Position numbers and translations under genes: made by a program
Shown here: positions 17,811 through 27,600 of the stretch, piece after piece
How positions within the stretch are numbered: position 1 is the first letter of the stretch
How the letters are laid out: every line of letters starts with the position of its first letter
The notes under the pieces: generated by a model
The model's input: the letters and a program-made list of their open reading frames with translations, nothing else
The model's database searches: none
Told to the model about the DNA's origin: nothing
Origin: Herpetosiphon geysericola
GTDB taxonomy: Bacteria; Chloroflexota; Chloroflexia; Chloroflexales; Herpetosiphonaceae
Assembly (NCBI RefSeq): GCF_001306135.1
Contig: NZ_LGKP01000042.1
Coordinates: 83,705-147,704, forward strand
DNA: 64,000 nt
Direction of reading: 5' to 3'

Positions 17811-18239
17811 TCATGTTGAAGATTGTGGTATCTTCGTTTCAGGTATCCACGTGATGATAGTCCATCCACATTCACGTGATTCAGTCTGAATAGAGGGACA
17901 ATTGCGTCGGTAATCCGTAATTGTGATCATATCAGGCTGAATTGTCATCGTGGAAGGTAACAATGGCTGACTATTGAAATCAACGTCCAGTTGGTACAAC
18001 CGATTATCAGAGTTGCGGAAATTGAGAAGAAGATAGGCATTTCTGGATGCTGAGGCAGCATGTTCTAGGTCAATATTCACTAGCGTATATTCTGTGAGTA
18101 CCGATGTGTTTGGCGAATTGCTATCATTATGATAGAAAATACAGACGTGCTGATTGATGAGTGTGGTGTGCAATACAGCGATAATGCTATCTGCATTTTC
18201 TATCACGATAGGTAAACGTATATCAGTTATAGTTGTCAT
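17811..18239 (-). CDS. Hypothetical protein (142 aa)
   Basis: A mostly beta-strand protein with alternating hydrophobic residues, one late Cys pair, and no membrane segment or signal peptide. No domain is recognised. It sits between the GHKL ATPase and the DndC-like gene in the same orientation, so it likely belongs to the same functional set. Confidence 0.6.
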   Translation of the reverse strand: MTTITDIRLPIVIENADSIIAVLHTTLINQHVCIFYHNDSNSPNTSVLTEYTLVNIDLEHAASASRNAYLLLNFRNSDNRLYQLDVDFNSQPLLPSTMTIQPDMITITDYRRNCPSIQTESRECGWTIITWIPETKIPQSST

Positions 18240-18256
18240 ACTATATTTATCACCAA

Positions 18257-18297
18257 TGATGCGCTGATTGCGTCACTAGTGTACGGTGAACGCGATC
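18257..18297 (-). promoter_or_regulatory. Competing hairpins in the leader of the gene at 17811-18239
   Basis: TGATGC (18257-18262) pairs with 18270-18275, while 18266-18273 can instead pair with 18290-18297 (one G-U pair). The pairings share bases, so only one can form at a time. Confidence 0.35.
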
Positions 18298-18323
18298 TGC
18301 ACGGTAGAAAATGGGATTGTCTT

Positions 18324-20009
18324 CTACTCTCTGCCAACAAGCGAAAGCTTTTTTTCTTGCCCTACCTCATTTCTAGTAGTAATAGCTGATGGCAATATAT
18401 ATCCATCTGTGTAGTGGTAATGAATAGAGATTATTCGTGAACTCTTATTCTCCATATGGCGCTGAATATCAAAGAGATTGCAATCTGGTGATATACAATT
18501 ACCCATTAACTGGCGAATGTAAACCATACGCGATTCATCATATGACTCATAAATTTCATCATATGAGTGATCTTCATGGTGTTGATCAAATCCAGCCCAC
18601 GCCTTATGTCGATAGAATGCTAGAGGATCTGTGCAACCAACCATGAAATCAACCGCACCAACCTCCCAGCAATCGGCATCGTTAAAACCATAAACAGGGG
18701 CTCGGGTAACCTCACTCCATATCTCTGGTGGATTTGCATTCGTACTTAATCCCCATATACCAGGCTCATTAAAGCTATCTGCACGGCGATCACCAGGATT
18801 CCACCAGATCGTTTGAATATTTAACCGATCGCGATTGCCGCAAAGACACTCATAGGATGTCCCAATCATCGGTATGAAGCTTGGAATCCCATATCTGTAG
18901 ACTTGTCCCTTATTATCTGATCCATGTTGGATCATAATCTCTGAGTTTATAATGCGTGGTTGATCTGTGTACCGAAGTAGAATAAGGTTTTCTTCAGGGC
19001 CCATATCATCCACGGATTCAACCTTCATTCCATTGGGCCACTGTCGTGCAACGAAGTATGGTGAAACTTGCTCTGCATCGCTAGGTGCGAATAGATAGTA
19101 GTCATGAACCCACGAAGGCTGAATAAATGCCTCATTGAGTGGATCGAAGAGATAGTTGGATAATTTCTGCCCAATAAACCGATGCAGAATATTGAGTGCC
19201 TCATCTTGAATAAGAGACGCACGTGTTGGAGCAACAGGATTAACTGGGCGTCCGCTAGTGACGTGGAGGTAGAAACAAAGTCCTCCTGCATTGAGTGATG
19301 TTTTGATAAGCTGGCCGTACCAATTAATACATGAAAGTCCTCCTCCCCAAATGCCGATTCGGGATTTGTAGCCTATAATGAGCGTATTTCCTTCAAACTT
19401 TGTCCTCACCAAGACGTGGTCTAGTTGTGCCCATTGCGGGAGTAGAGGGATGATCTTTTTTTCATCAATCCAAATCTGAGGGGTGTAATAATAGTTCTGG
19501 TCTTTATTAAAGAGCAATCGTAGCTCACAAACTAACTCGGACGTACAGGTCACCTCGATGGACAGACCTTGGACTGATTCGGGGTGGTATTCCATTCGCT
19601 CTGCCCATGTGGAGGCGTATACTTCGTCAGTCCACCACTGATGAGTATCAATTGTTAATCTAAGGATGCCTGAGCAGAAGGTAATGGACTTAATCGAGGT
19701 ATGGGCAAGCAATGCATGAACCCCGACTCCCATGGGATCCTGGTTCGACTCGACGGTAGGATCATCGTAGTGTGTTGCCGCTATTTGGAGCAGCGTGTGG
19801 AATACTGTTGTATCGCGGAGTCCATGCCCATCATCTTGGAATCGAAAGCCGGTTTCATGGGTTGTGATATAGATGTTCTTTGCACCAGCACGCTGCGCAT
19901 TTTGGAGCAACTCACCAATTGCTTCCGGAAGTTTGTTGGTAAATAATCGACGAACGACCGACTGACGAAATCGCTGTGTGTCAACGAGACTAGTTAAGGT
20001 GGGTGTCAT
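18324..20009 (-). CDS. GHKL-superfamily ATPase (Hsp90/MutL-like N-terminal domain)
   Basis: A 561-residue protein with the Bergerat ATP-binding fold: N box E29...E33..N37 (EAIGELLQNAQ), G1 box D59-D-G-H-G63 and G2 box DPMGVG (91-96). The remaining 430 residues carry no histidine-kinase or topoisomerase motif. GHKL ATPases act as ATP-driven clamps in Hsp90, MutL, MORC and several phage-defence proteins. It is grouped with two PP-loop proteins and a DpdA-like protein, so a clamp or switch role in nucleic-acid modification or defence is possible but inferred. Confidence 0.75.
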   Translation of the reverse strand: MTPTLTSLVDTQRFRQSVVRRLFTNKLPEAIGELLQNAQRAGAKNIYITTHETGFRFQDDGHGLRDTTVFHTLLQIAATHYDDPTVESNQDPMGVGVHALLAHTSIKSITFCSGILRLTIDTHQWWTDEVYASTWAERMEYHPESVQGLSIEVTCTSELVCELRLLFNKDQNYYYTPQIWIDEKKIIPLLPQWAQLDHVLVRTKFEGNTLIIGYKSRIGIWGGGLSCINWYGQLIKTSLNAGGLCFYLHVTSGRPVNPVAPTRASLIQDEALNILHRFIGQKLSNYLFDPLNEAFIQPSWVHDYYLFAPSDAEQVSPYFVARQWPNGMKVESVDDMGPEENLILLRYTDQPRIINSEIMIQHGSDNKGQVYRYGIPSFIPMIGTSYECLCGNRDRLNIQTIWWNPGDRRADSFNEPGIWGLSTNANPPEIWSEVTRAPVYGFNDADCWEVGAVDFMVGCTDPLAFYRHKAWAGFDQHHEDHSYDEIYESYDESRMVYIRQLMGNCISPDCNLFDIQRHMENKSSRIISIHYHYTDGYILPSAITTRNEVGQEKKLSLVGRE

Positions 20010-20023
20010 GATAGTTAGACTCC

Positions 20024-20071
20024 AACAGCTCCCCCTGGCCGGGAGCTGTTCAATATACAGTCTTGGCCAGG
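20024..20071 (-). promoter_or_regulatory. Interleaved-repeat leader of the GHKL gene
   Basis: A 10-bp perfect hairpin (20024-20033 with 20041-20050) has a 7-base loop (20034-20040) fully complementary to 20065-20071 immediately upstream on the transcript. A GGAG site and the ATG follow. Because the loop is exactly used up, the two pairings are probably alternatives. Confidence 0.6.
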
Positions 20072-20180
20072 CGAAGCTATGGATCGAGGGTTAATAGAGA
20101 TAGCTATCTGATGGAACTTCTTATCAATGCTCCATGGTCTGCATTAGGCGAGATATGTGCATCGCCCAATTAGGTGGTTT

Positions 20181-21140
20181 TTAATGGATGAGCAGAGGAC
20201 CTGCTTGTTGCCACGTGTAGCCTGTTGCCATCTCAAAATCCTTCGCGCGATCTATGTATTGTCCTATTAAGTCTGGCGCAGTGTTGTAAGCATGCTGGAG
20301 GTGGGTTTGATTTGAGAAAATGCAGGTTACACAGCTCAGACGTGCCCGGCCACGCTCCGGGCGATATGGATCAAGCATTGCAGCCAACGTTTCTCCTTGG
20401 AGTTCGTAACCTGAATGCGGAGATATTCCAGCATTGAGAACCATTCGCGTGACTTGATAGAGTGCTAAGTCCACAACAGGACGCATCCACAACACCGCAT
20501 GTCCATCGGGTCGGCGGCGTGAGGGCTGGAGTGGTATCCGCCACTCGGCGTGTAGCACATCCGCACGCTTGGAAGATTCCGCCCAGCGCTCACCTGATAA
20601 GAGGATGGGCCGATTACCAAGTTCGTTGCGATGTGATCGGAGATCATGGTCACATAATTGGCCTTTTAAATACTTCGTGCAATATCGAATTCCCGAAGTA
20701 GGTGGCATATTAGACCGAGCTGCGACCAGATCCCACAGCGTTTTTACCGCCGCAGAGTCCGAATCGGTTGCTGGGCCAAATTTGTCCACATCATGACTGC
20801 GGCGAAGCCGCAGACTTGCATGACCACCTGGTGTAATGCCGCCGCTTCTCTCATACACCGCTTGTCGAATCATGAGACGGCAATTGCCAAGAGCGATAGC
20901 AAGATGTTCTAAGTGGTCTTGCGTTTGCGGCCAATCCATCTCTGCGAGATAAGCGTGCCACAAAACGAGAGGAAGATCTGGCCACCGTTGGCGCGCCCAA
21001 ATAGCTGTAGCATCGCTATCAATGCCTCCAGATACGCTGATCCAGATACTGGTTGGTTCGTATGTCGCCAGCAACAAATCGATGTTACGGTTTGGATTCA
21101 TAGAGAGTGGCCATGGCATATCAAACATCGATGTTTGCAT
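20181..21140 (-). CDS. PP-loop ATPase, PAPS-reductase-like (second in operon)
   Basis: The start is the ATG at 21140 (MQTSMFDMPW), with GAGG about 9 bases upstream; a TTG 6 codons earlier is the alternative. About 319 residues. The PP-loop is SGGIDS at 37-42, followed by an RYCTKYLKG segment and a late LSCVTCIFSN with a CxxC. These are features of the adenylating PP-loop family (PAPS reductase, DndC, TilS, QueC). It could activate a sulfur or base donor. Divergent from the DndC-like protein in the same operon, so the two are unlikely to be simple duplicates. Confidence 0.75.
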   Translation of the reverse strand: MQTSMFDMPWPLSMNPNRNIDLLLATYEPTSIWISVSGGIDSDATAIWARQRWPDLPLVLWHAYLAEMDWPQTQDHLEHLAIALGNCRLMIRQAVYERSGGITPGGHASLRLRRSHDVDKFGPATDSDSAAVKTLWDLVAARSNMPPTSGIRYCTKYLKGQLCDHDLRSHRNELGNRPILLSGERWAESSKRADVLHAEWRIPLQPSRRRPDGHAVLWMRPVVDLALYQVTRMVLNAGISPHSGYELQGETLAAMLDPYRPERGRARLSCVTCIFSNQTHLQHAYNTAPDLIGQYIDRAKDFEMATGYTWQQAGPLLIH

Positions 21141-21300
21141 TCTTACCATCCTCGTCAAGCATTCCCCAATGAGAGGAATATGAACATATTATATTTATTT
21201 GACATAATTATTGAATTAATCTTCTTTTACTTTCCTTCTGGACATCAGGGGTATTATTGCCGCCCTCGTGCAGAATGAGAGCAAAGGCTACATTGTGACC

Positions 21301-21708
21301 TTAAGTGCGAGGAATACGGGTGTGGAATTGATCTCCCCGTCGCTCAACGATGCTTCCGAGTGTGAAGAAATTAGCCACGGCGATAAGAATGTCTATCTCT
21401 TCATCAATGATTGCTTGGAGCTCCTCTGTTGAGAGAAATTTGTCCCAGCCGCCTGTGATCATTCGTTGGTGCAGCAATTCTTTAAGTGTCTGCGCCGTTG
21501 CGGTGGGATCATCAATAATGGTCATTGTGGTTGTGGTCTTTCCTGTAAGCATTCCTACCATGCAGCGGCGGCAACCGCAGCGTCCATCAACGTCCTCTCG
21601 GTCACATTCACTTGAGAAACCAACCGGCTCATACATGTTTGTCCAACAAAAGTCATTCAATCGTTGGCCTTGCGTCTCGTTTGTTGCTACCAAAACTTTC
21701 ATACTCAT
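21301..21708 (-). CDS. Hypothetical protein with a Cys-rich segment
   Basis: A 135-residue protein with an AAGGAAC site before the ATG at 21708. Residues 1-60 carry several Cys in a C-x-C-x2-C pattern (RCGCRRCMVGM), a possible metal site. The middle is a helical, acidic segment (EELQAIIDEEIDILIA). No family recognised. It lies in the modification-type operon. Confidence 0.6.
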   Translation of the reverse strand: MSMKVLVATNETQGQRLNDFCWTNMYEPVGFSSECDREDVDGRCGCRRCMVGMLTGKTTTTMTIIDDPTATAQTLKELLHQRMITGGWDKFLSTEELQAIIDEEIDILIAVANFFTLGSIVERRGDQFHTRIPRT

Positions 21709-21745
21709 GTTCCTTTATGGCTAGGAACGAGTGGCACTGCTAACC

Positions 21746-21781
21746 CACAACGGGTCATGCAGCTCTGCATCACCCGTTGTG
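21746..21781 (-). promoter_or_regulatory. Hairpin in the leader of the gene at 21301-21708
   Basis: 10-bp perfect arms (21746-21755, 21772-21781) enclosing a small ATGCAG/CTGCAT stem. I could not find a loop-complementary segment upstream, unlike most other junctions. Confidence 0.55.
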
Positions 21782-21835
21782 ATCGATTAGTCAAGAAGAT
21801 TTATTCAAGCTTGAATGATCAGCGCAGGAAGATCT

Positions 21836-22300
21836 TCAAGTCAGTGTTGCCTGAAAGAAGTATCCTTCATCAAATGCGTTTTTCGGAGGCGGATAGCAAG
21901 CCACACACAACACCAGCAATCCCAACGCGAGTGGAAGCGAACTTGATCTTGCTCCCCAGATATACACATCGGTGCTGACACTCGAACTTATTTGAACCCA
22001 AGTACTGTTATTCTTTACATGTCCCACGACCAGTACATACTCCTTGAGTAGTGTAGTTTTCGTGCACAGATAATTAATGGATGTCTCGGTTGAGTTGAGA
22101 ATGGTATCCGTATTTTTCACTCCGGCTCTGCGCAAAGCAATTGCCAAGTTCTCAAAGGTTATTGGCCAAGAGGGAATACGATTTGCCTTCCCTAGAGCAG
22201 TTAGCATATCGGCTTCCTGATCGCTGAGCCAAGCCTTAATCTGTCCAATTGTTGCTCTCTCAATTGGCTTTCGTCTTGTGGGTGGTTTTTTGAGGCTCAT
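21836..22300 (-). CDS. Hypothetical protein with C-terminal hydrophobic segment
   Basis: The start ATG at 22300 is chosen because AAGGAG precedes it. 154 residues: a basic N-terminus (KKPPTRRKP), a helical middle (residues 15-60) and one hydrophobic stretch near the C-terminus (SLPLALGLLVLCVACY) that could anchor it in the membrane. No family recognised. Confidence 0.6.
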   Translation of the reverse strand: MSLKKPPTRRKPIERATIGQIKAWLSDQEADMLTALGKANRIPSWPITFENLAIALRRAGVKNTDTILNSTETSINYLCTKTTLLKEYVLVVGHVKNNSTWVQISSSVSTDVYIWGARSSSLPLALGLLVLCVACYPPPKNAFDEGYFFQATLT

Positions 22301-22316
22301 CGCAATTGCTCCTTGT

Positions 22317-22361
22317 CCGCCTACTACCCTAGGCGGGAACATGACTGTTCACCTGGAGTAG
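22317..22361 (-). promoter_or_regulatory. Interleaved-repeat leader of the gene at 21836-22300
   Basis: CCGCC/GGCGG hairpin (22317-22321, 22332-22336). Its loop (22321-22328) can pair with 22355-22361 with one bulge. Weaker than other examples but same layout. Confidence 0.35.
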
Positions 22362-22518
22362 CAGGGGACGGCGTATAACGATATGATGAACGAGGCTGAG
22401 TAAGGCCTCCATGGAATGACCCTAATCGGGACACTCAAGCAATATATGAGAGCGGCCCGACCATCGTATGATTGGTTTTTCCAGCTGTATATATAATTTC
22501 CTGGCGTGCGGCCATGAT

Positions 22519-22917
22519 CTAATATTCGGCTCGAATGATCTCCGCTTGCGTTGGCGCAATTTCTTGTGCCAACTCGTAGATGGATTCAAGCGTGATCTCC
22601 CGCATCTCGCCGTCGGCATTCATAGCCACCCCATAGGCGCATAGGTAGTCATCCTCAATTCCAACTTCAAGAATAATTGCTACTTGATTGTCAGCAAGAT
22701 GCGGTGCTAATTCCTGAAAGAAATCAAGCTCATGATACTTACCTGTTGTATCACGGGTATCCATAGGGACTCCATTTTCAAAGAAAACGCTGACTAGGCC
22801 TGGATTTTGATGAGGGTTCGAGTGAACCCTCATACCAAGCGATGTACACCAAGCTTCGAAGGCTGATACATCTCTGACTGCGAAGTAGTTAGCCCGCGCC
22901 TGTTTTCCATAACACAT
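22519..22917 (-). CDS. Hypothetical protein (132 aa)
   Basis: A GAGGA site precedes the ATG at 22917. An acidic alpha/beta protein (FAVRDVSAFEAWC, then VAIILEVGIEDDYLC) with several Cys. It has no signal peptide or membrane segment. No domain recognised. Second gene of the operon after the DpdA-like gene. Confidence 0.65.
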   Translation of the reverse strand: MCYGKQARANYFAVRDVSAFEAWCTSLGMRVHSNPHQNPGLVSVFFENGVPMDTRDTTGKYHELDFFQELAPHLADNQVAIILEVGIEDDYLCAYGVAMNADGEMREITLESIYELAQEIAPTQAEIIRAEY

Positions 22918-22932
22918 CTGAATAATCCTCTA

Positions 22933-22977
22933 CAGTCACCGCATCGCCAAGTGACTGCGCAACGGCAATCCCGGCGA
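22933..22977 (-). promoter_or_regulatory. Interleaved-repeat leader of the gene at 22519-22917
   Basis: 7-bp perfect hairpin (22933-22939, 22951-22957). Its loop holds TCGCC (22944-22948), complementary to 22973-22977 just upstream on the transcript. The Shine-Dalgarno follows. Confidence 0.5.
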
Positions 22978-23016
22978 AGGGGAAATAGAAGAATAGAATA
23001 GCGGAGTCGATATGGC

Positions 23017-23817
23017 TTATATGGCCATCTTATACTGATACGAACGTACGGTAGCTGACTGTGTTTGAATTCGATCTCGGAATGCTTCTGCTTCGCGCCA
23101 GTCATTCTGGTTGCGCTTTTCACGTCGGGCTGCGTAGCTCCAAGACATACTGTCTGCACTGTGAAGGATGCACTGAATGATACTGCTGCTGAGGCTGCGT
23201 GTTTTGAGGGCATAACCATGGTATTGAAGATCTGGTCGTGCATCAAAAATAGGCACTAGAATCTGCTCAATGAGCTTCGGTTTTGCGCTGCGCCTACAGA
23301 GACTGCCGATGCCAACCCGCATACCAAGGGTCAGTCGAGAGCCATATGCAGCGAGATGTTCTAGATACTCACAAGGCTGGTAGCCTTGTAGCACTGGAAC
23401 CACAGTGATTTCTGGAGGGAGGATAGCCCGAATGGCATCAAACCGCTCAATAGTCCGGCGTTGATGCTCTATCACGCTCAGCCCTGTGAGTGTTACAAAA
23501 TGCGGATCACAAAGAAAATCCTGTGACGAGACAGCCTCCACATTGCATAAATTCGCAATATGGAGCACTGCTTCACAGAACTCTTCGACTGTTTCTGGGT
23601 AGTCTTTGTAGTCGGAAAGAATGGTGAATGCACCGCAGTCGAGGAAGATAGAACTTTTAATTGGCTTGCGCCGAATTTTAAGTAATCCATCCCGCCGACG
23701 TGCATATGTCCCATCTTGGGATCGGGTAATCAGTCGGTTGATGCTGATCATTGCATGGGTAAAATGGGTTGCGTGCGCAGGATTTGGCAACCCAACATAG
23801 AACTTTGGGTTGGCCAT
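23017..23817 (-). CDS. DpdA-like (tRNA-guanine transglycosylase-related) DNA modification protein
   Basis: A 266-residue protein with a strong GGAGG site before the ATG at 23817. A TIM-barrel-like pattern carries FLDCGAFT at 58-65 (compare ADSGGFQ of TGT, with the catalytic Asp), then VPVLQGYQP near 140-148 and LGMRVGIGSLCRR near 165-178. This combination is typical of the short TGT paralogues that include DpdA, which insert 7-deazaguanine bases into DNA. It lacks the C-terminal zinc site of tRNA-specific TGT. First gene of the minus-strand operon. No preQ0 biosynthesis genes are in view, so the base would come from the host. Confidence 0.7.
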   Translation of the reverse strand: MANPKFYVGLPNPAHATHFTHAMISINRLITRSQDGTYARRRDGLLKIRRKPIKSSIFLDCGAFTILSDYKDYPETVEEFCEAVLHIANLCNVEAVSSQDFLCDPHFVTLTGLSVIEHQRRTIERFDAIRAILPPEITVVPVLQGYQPCEYLEHLAAYGSRLTLGMRVGIGSLCRRSAKPKLIEQILVPIFDARPDLQYHGYALKTRSLSSSIIQCILHSADSMSWSYAARREKRNQNDWREAEAFRDRIQTQSATVRSYQYKMAI

Positions 23818-24405
23818 TCCTTAGCCTCCTGCGCCCGTATGGGCGCACATAGTGACACCACAGAGGTTGCTAGGAGTAGATCCGCATGACTAAAACAAAA
23901 AACGCCGGAAGTGCAATGCGACACACCGCTGGATTGATTATCCAGTGGTAATTAGCCTGCTTGTACTCTGGCGAAGGTGTGAAAACCAGCGTCGTGTGAT
24001 GCTGGCAGATGGGAGTGCGATCACCTCGCAACGTTTGGCGTTGGCAGATCGAGCACCGAATCCATAAAAGCTCAACCCCGTTGGGATCGGGGGAACATGA
24101 AGAAACGTACCAACACGCGAGTCAGCGAGGTATTATCCCAGTCCTGCGGACGCTACGGTTGGCTCGGAGCTATGACTCCATAACCTGTACATCGCTCACA
24201 ATGAGTAAGGATGTCCATAATGGATGGTTGTCAAGGAGCCATAGGCTGCTTGATGGAATAACCATAAGCAATGATGAAGGTCTTCATCACAGAATCAGGG
24301 CGATTAGGGCGGTCAGGGCGATCATGTTGGCCTAAAAATCGGCCTGGTGATGGGCGCTAACGGCTGCTAATGGGCGCTGGTTAGGTAATGAATTGTTAAT
24401 CACAG
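23818..24405 (-). promoter_or_regulatory. Long duplicated leader, copy 1
   Basis: About 590 gene-free bases upstream of the DpdA-like gene. They share many blocks, in the same order and orientation, with 44769-45360 upstream of another minus-strand gene set. Shared blocks include the stretch around 24061-24115 and a TTGACA-containing block around 24222-24245 (minus-strand reading). A TGCGCCC/GGGCGCA hairpin sits beside the GGAGG site, and a CCGCTGGAT/ATCCAGTGG hairpin lies at about 23928-23950. It probably holds the promoter and a structured 5' untranslated region. Small frames across it are not genes. Confidence 0.65.
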
Positions 24406-24624
24406 CCAAATAGTATGTGCCAATCAAGCAACAGGTTTGATTATACACTATGATCTTAGGGAGAGGCAAGGACAAATGTCGAGACTCTTGTTATTCTGCT
24501 TCTACCCTCCGAACGAGGATATGGCCAAACCTTTACATGAATAGAAAGAATATTGAAACATATTAAGATATTTTTACGTAAAGTGATTGTCAATGACAAC
24601 CATTCACATTCAAAGGAGGTTTCC

Positions 24625-27600
24625 ATGAGCCCCGTTTCACGCCGTTTATTCTCCTTTGGTATCCTAATCTTTCTCATGTTAAGTGGATTCATACGCCCAC
24701 AACGCGCTCTTGCGGTTGATCCCTATATTGCTATTACTATTAATTCTCCTAATCCAGGCACCAGTAAAGTTGGAACGGATACGACCATAAATCTTTCTGT
24801 CAATCTCTCAGCTCCTTCGCAAGGGACCTTATTAGTCACCATAGGACCACCAAGCTCGTCGCATCTTGGAGGATATACTAGCTATCAGTGCTTAACATAT
24901 ACAGCTATAGCATCACAACGCTATGACCTCTCCTTTCCGCTTGAATCTCCTCCGGCTCCACAAAATCAGCAGTACAGAATTTCAGCTTACTTTCGACCTC
25001 AGAATCCCTCAACCTGTCCAACGTTCTCTTCATCAATGCCAGGATCTGTGACAACTTCTGCACTTTATGAGATGGATTGGCAACCGGGTGAAGCGCCTCC
25101 GATTATCCTGAGTGGTCCATTTATTAATGTTCATTCCACCTCAGCCGAAGTTCGATGGACTACTGATCGACCTGCAAGTACGGAGCTAATTGATATTGAT
25201 CCAGATGATAACATTGAGGTGATTAAAAGCGTTATTGGCTATGAACACAAGCTGTGGATTTCGCGCCTGTATCCTGGTGATACCTATAGCGTGCAATTTC
25301 GATCATGTAATAGCGTTGGATGTAGCGCTACTCGTTCCACAGCATTTACAACGAAGCCGGGGTGCCTCCAAATATCTTTCTTTCATGATGGTAGGTTGCA
25401 AAATCCTGATTGGTGGAATAATGAATGGGATAGACCAATCCGCCTAGATATTGGTGGTGTATCCCCAAAACAGTATCAAATTCGCATTCGAGCGCTGGTT
25501 GATACTGCTGCAGCAGCAAGTTCGTCTGCACGGTGGGAGCCACATACAATAACTCATATTGGCGATCTCTCTTATCAAGCGTCCCTTCCTGATTTTACGC
25601 ATGGTGGCCTCCGCAGCTACGGTGATACAGTAGGGCGCTATCAGTTAACGAAGTCAGGAACCATCGCTTCTGATGGCGGCACCGATATTTATTATTCGTT
25701 GCCAGTGTTTAAGTCGATTGATGTGCGTTCCTTAAGCATTAACCTTTCTATTACAGGAGGTCGTGGTCGGTACAACGGTCATGAAAGTGGCATATGTCCA
25801 AGTAATACAGCAACTGAAAAATATGGAAATGTCCGGTTCTCATATCGTCCCACTCCCCTCAGTACTGGGCAATTTCAGGTAACAGAGGGGGATGTCCGCC
25901 TTTGGGAAAGCATTAAAGACGAAGAGGCCAAGCGGAAATGGACCGACGATGCAATGCTCAATGCGTTTGGTTTCTTGCCAGCGCCATATTGGTTTGGTGT
26001 GGCGTTGACGGTTGGCCAAATAGCACTAGGATACAATAATCTCGATGAAGCCGATGTTTCTACTATCGATAACTTTATTCCAATCGATAATGAGAACGTA
26101 AAGTGGACGGTATATAGTATCGCCGGTGTCGGGGTTAATGGCCAAGCAACAGCACACCGCTCATATTATGTGATGTATGGTCGGAGAATTGTGACGAGTC
26201 CAGAAGGACAAACGCCTCCTATCATTGAGCCACGAGTATGGCAGGGAATCGTGCATGGCTATCCGCGTTGGCTTATTGGGTCAAGTGCCCAAGTTAAATT
26301 TACGGACTGTCAGGCTTGGAATGGTTCAGTCCTCAATCCCGAAGCCTGTATGGGTGTCGAATCTTTTTCACCAATTGAACTTCAAGCCCAGGATACGAAT
26401 GGAAATATTCTTGATAAACACACCAATACGCTCGGTGGCATGTATAGTGTCATTCCAGAGTCGGATGGAGGCATTGGGGAAGATCTTTGGGGACCTTCGT
26501 CCGATTACACGTATCGCATTCATGGAGTTGCGAGTGCTCCATTTTCCCTTTTCTTTATTCGTCCATATCAAGGTAAATGGCAGGGCATTTTGTATGATCA
26601 AGTCCCGATTCAACAAAGTCAAACCCTCTCTCTCGTGATACCTAGTGAAGGTTATGTCCCTGCACTTCAATTACCAAACGGTCAGAATCTTTGGCCGGTT
26701 GATTTTGTTTCTCCTAAGACTAACATTATTCCTGATCCTATCATTCCGAATGGAAATAATGGCTGGTATACCCAAGATATTACTATCACCACGCAGGCTT
26801 TTGATAATTTGACTGGTATAGCACATACGCTTTGTCAGATAAATGACACGACATGGTTTACCTACACACAGCAATTTATTATCTCTGAGGAACGAGGCGA
26901 TAATCAAGCATCCTGTTATTCTACTGATAATGCAGGAGCTCAAGAGGATCTGCAAAAGGCTTTCTTCAAACTTGATAAAACGCCACCAACAACAACAGTA
27001 TCCATAACTGGAACATTGGGGCAGAATGGCTGGTTTACCTCAACGGTGGAAGTAATATTTCAGTCCTATGATGCAACATCAGGCATTGACTATACCCAAT
27101 ATCGCATTAATGGTAGTCAGTGGATGAAGTATAACCAGAGATTATATATTGAAAGTGAAGGTGTCCATATACTCGAATTTCGCTCGGTTGATCGTGCTGG
27201 AAATATTGAGCAAGATCATTCCCAACAGGTGAAAATCGATAAAACTCCACCACAGTTAGACGCATGGTTGAATCAGTTAGATTACCTTCGTCTCGATATG
27301 CTCACACTCAACTATACAGCCACTGACAGAGTTTCAGGTGTGTATACAGTGACAGCAAATCTGTTGGGAGATGCAATCACCAAAAATCGCCCGTATGAAC
27401 TCTTATGGCCACCTGTAGGACAACACACACTTTCTGTCGTTGCCCAGGATTTTGCGGGGTGGACGTCAAGCCAGTCTCTTCCATTTTCCTTATCAACGAA
27501 TCTCGAACGCTTACGAGCAACGATACTGCGTCTTCGAGTGCTGAAAGAAATTGATCGTGATGGTATTGTGAATGGTCTTACCACGAAGGTTGATGGGGCT

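Noticed and set aside
16272..23817. A complete Dnd phosphorothioation or Dpd system
   Set aside because: Only DndC-like and DpdA-like proteins are recognisable; DndA, B, D, E and preQ0 genes were not found.
24009..24335. 108-codon plus-strand frame
   Set aside because: It lies inside the duplicated leader, and the matching region in copy 2 does not keep the frame.
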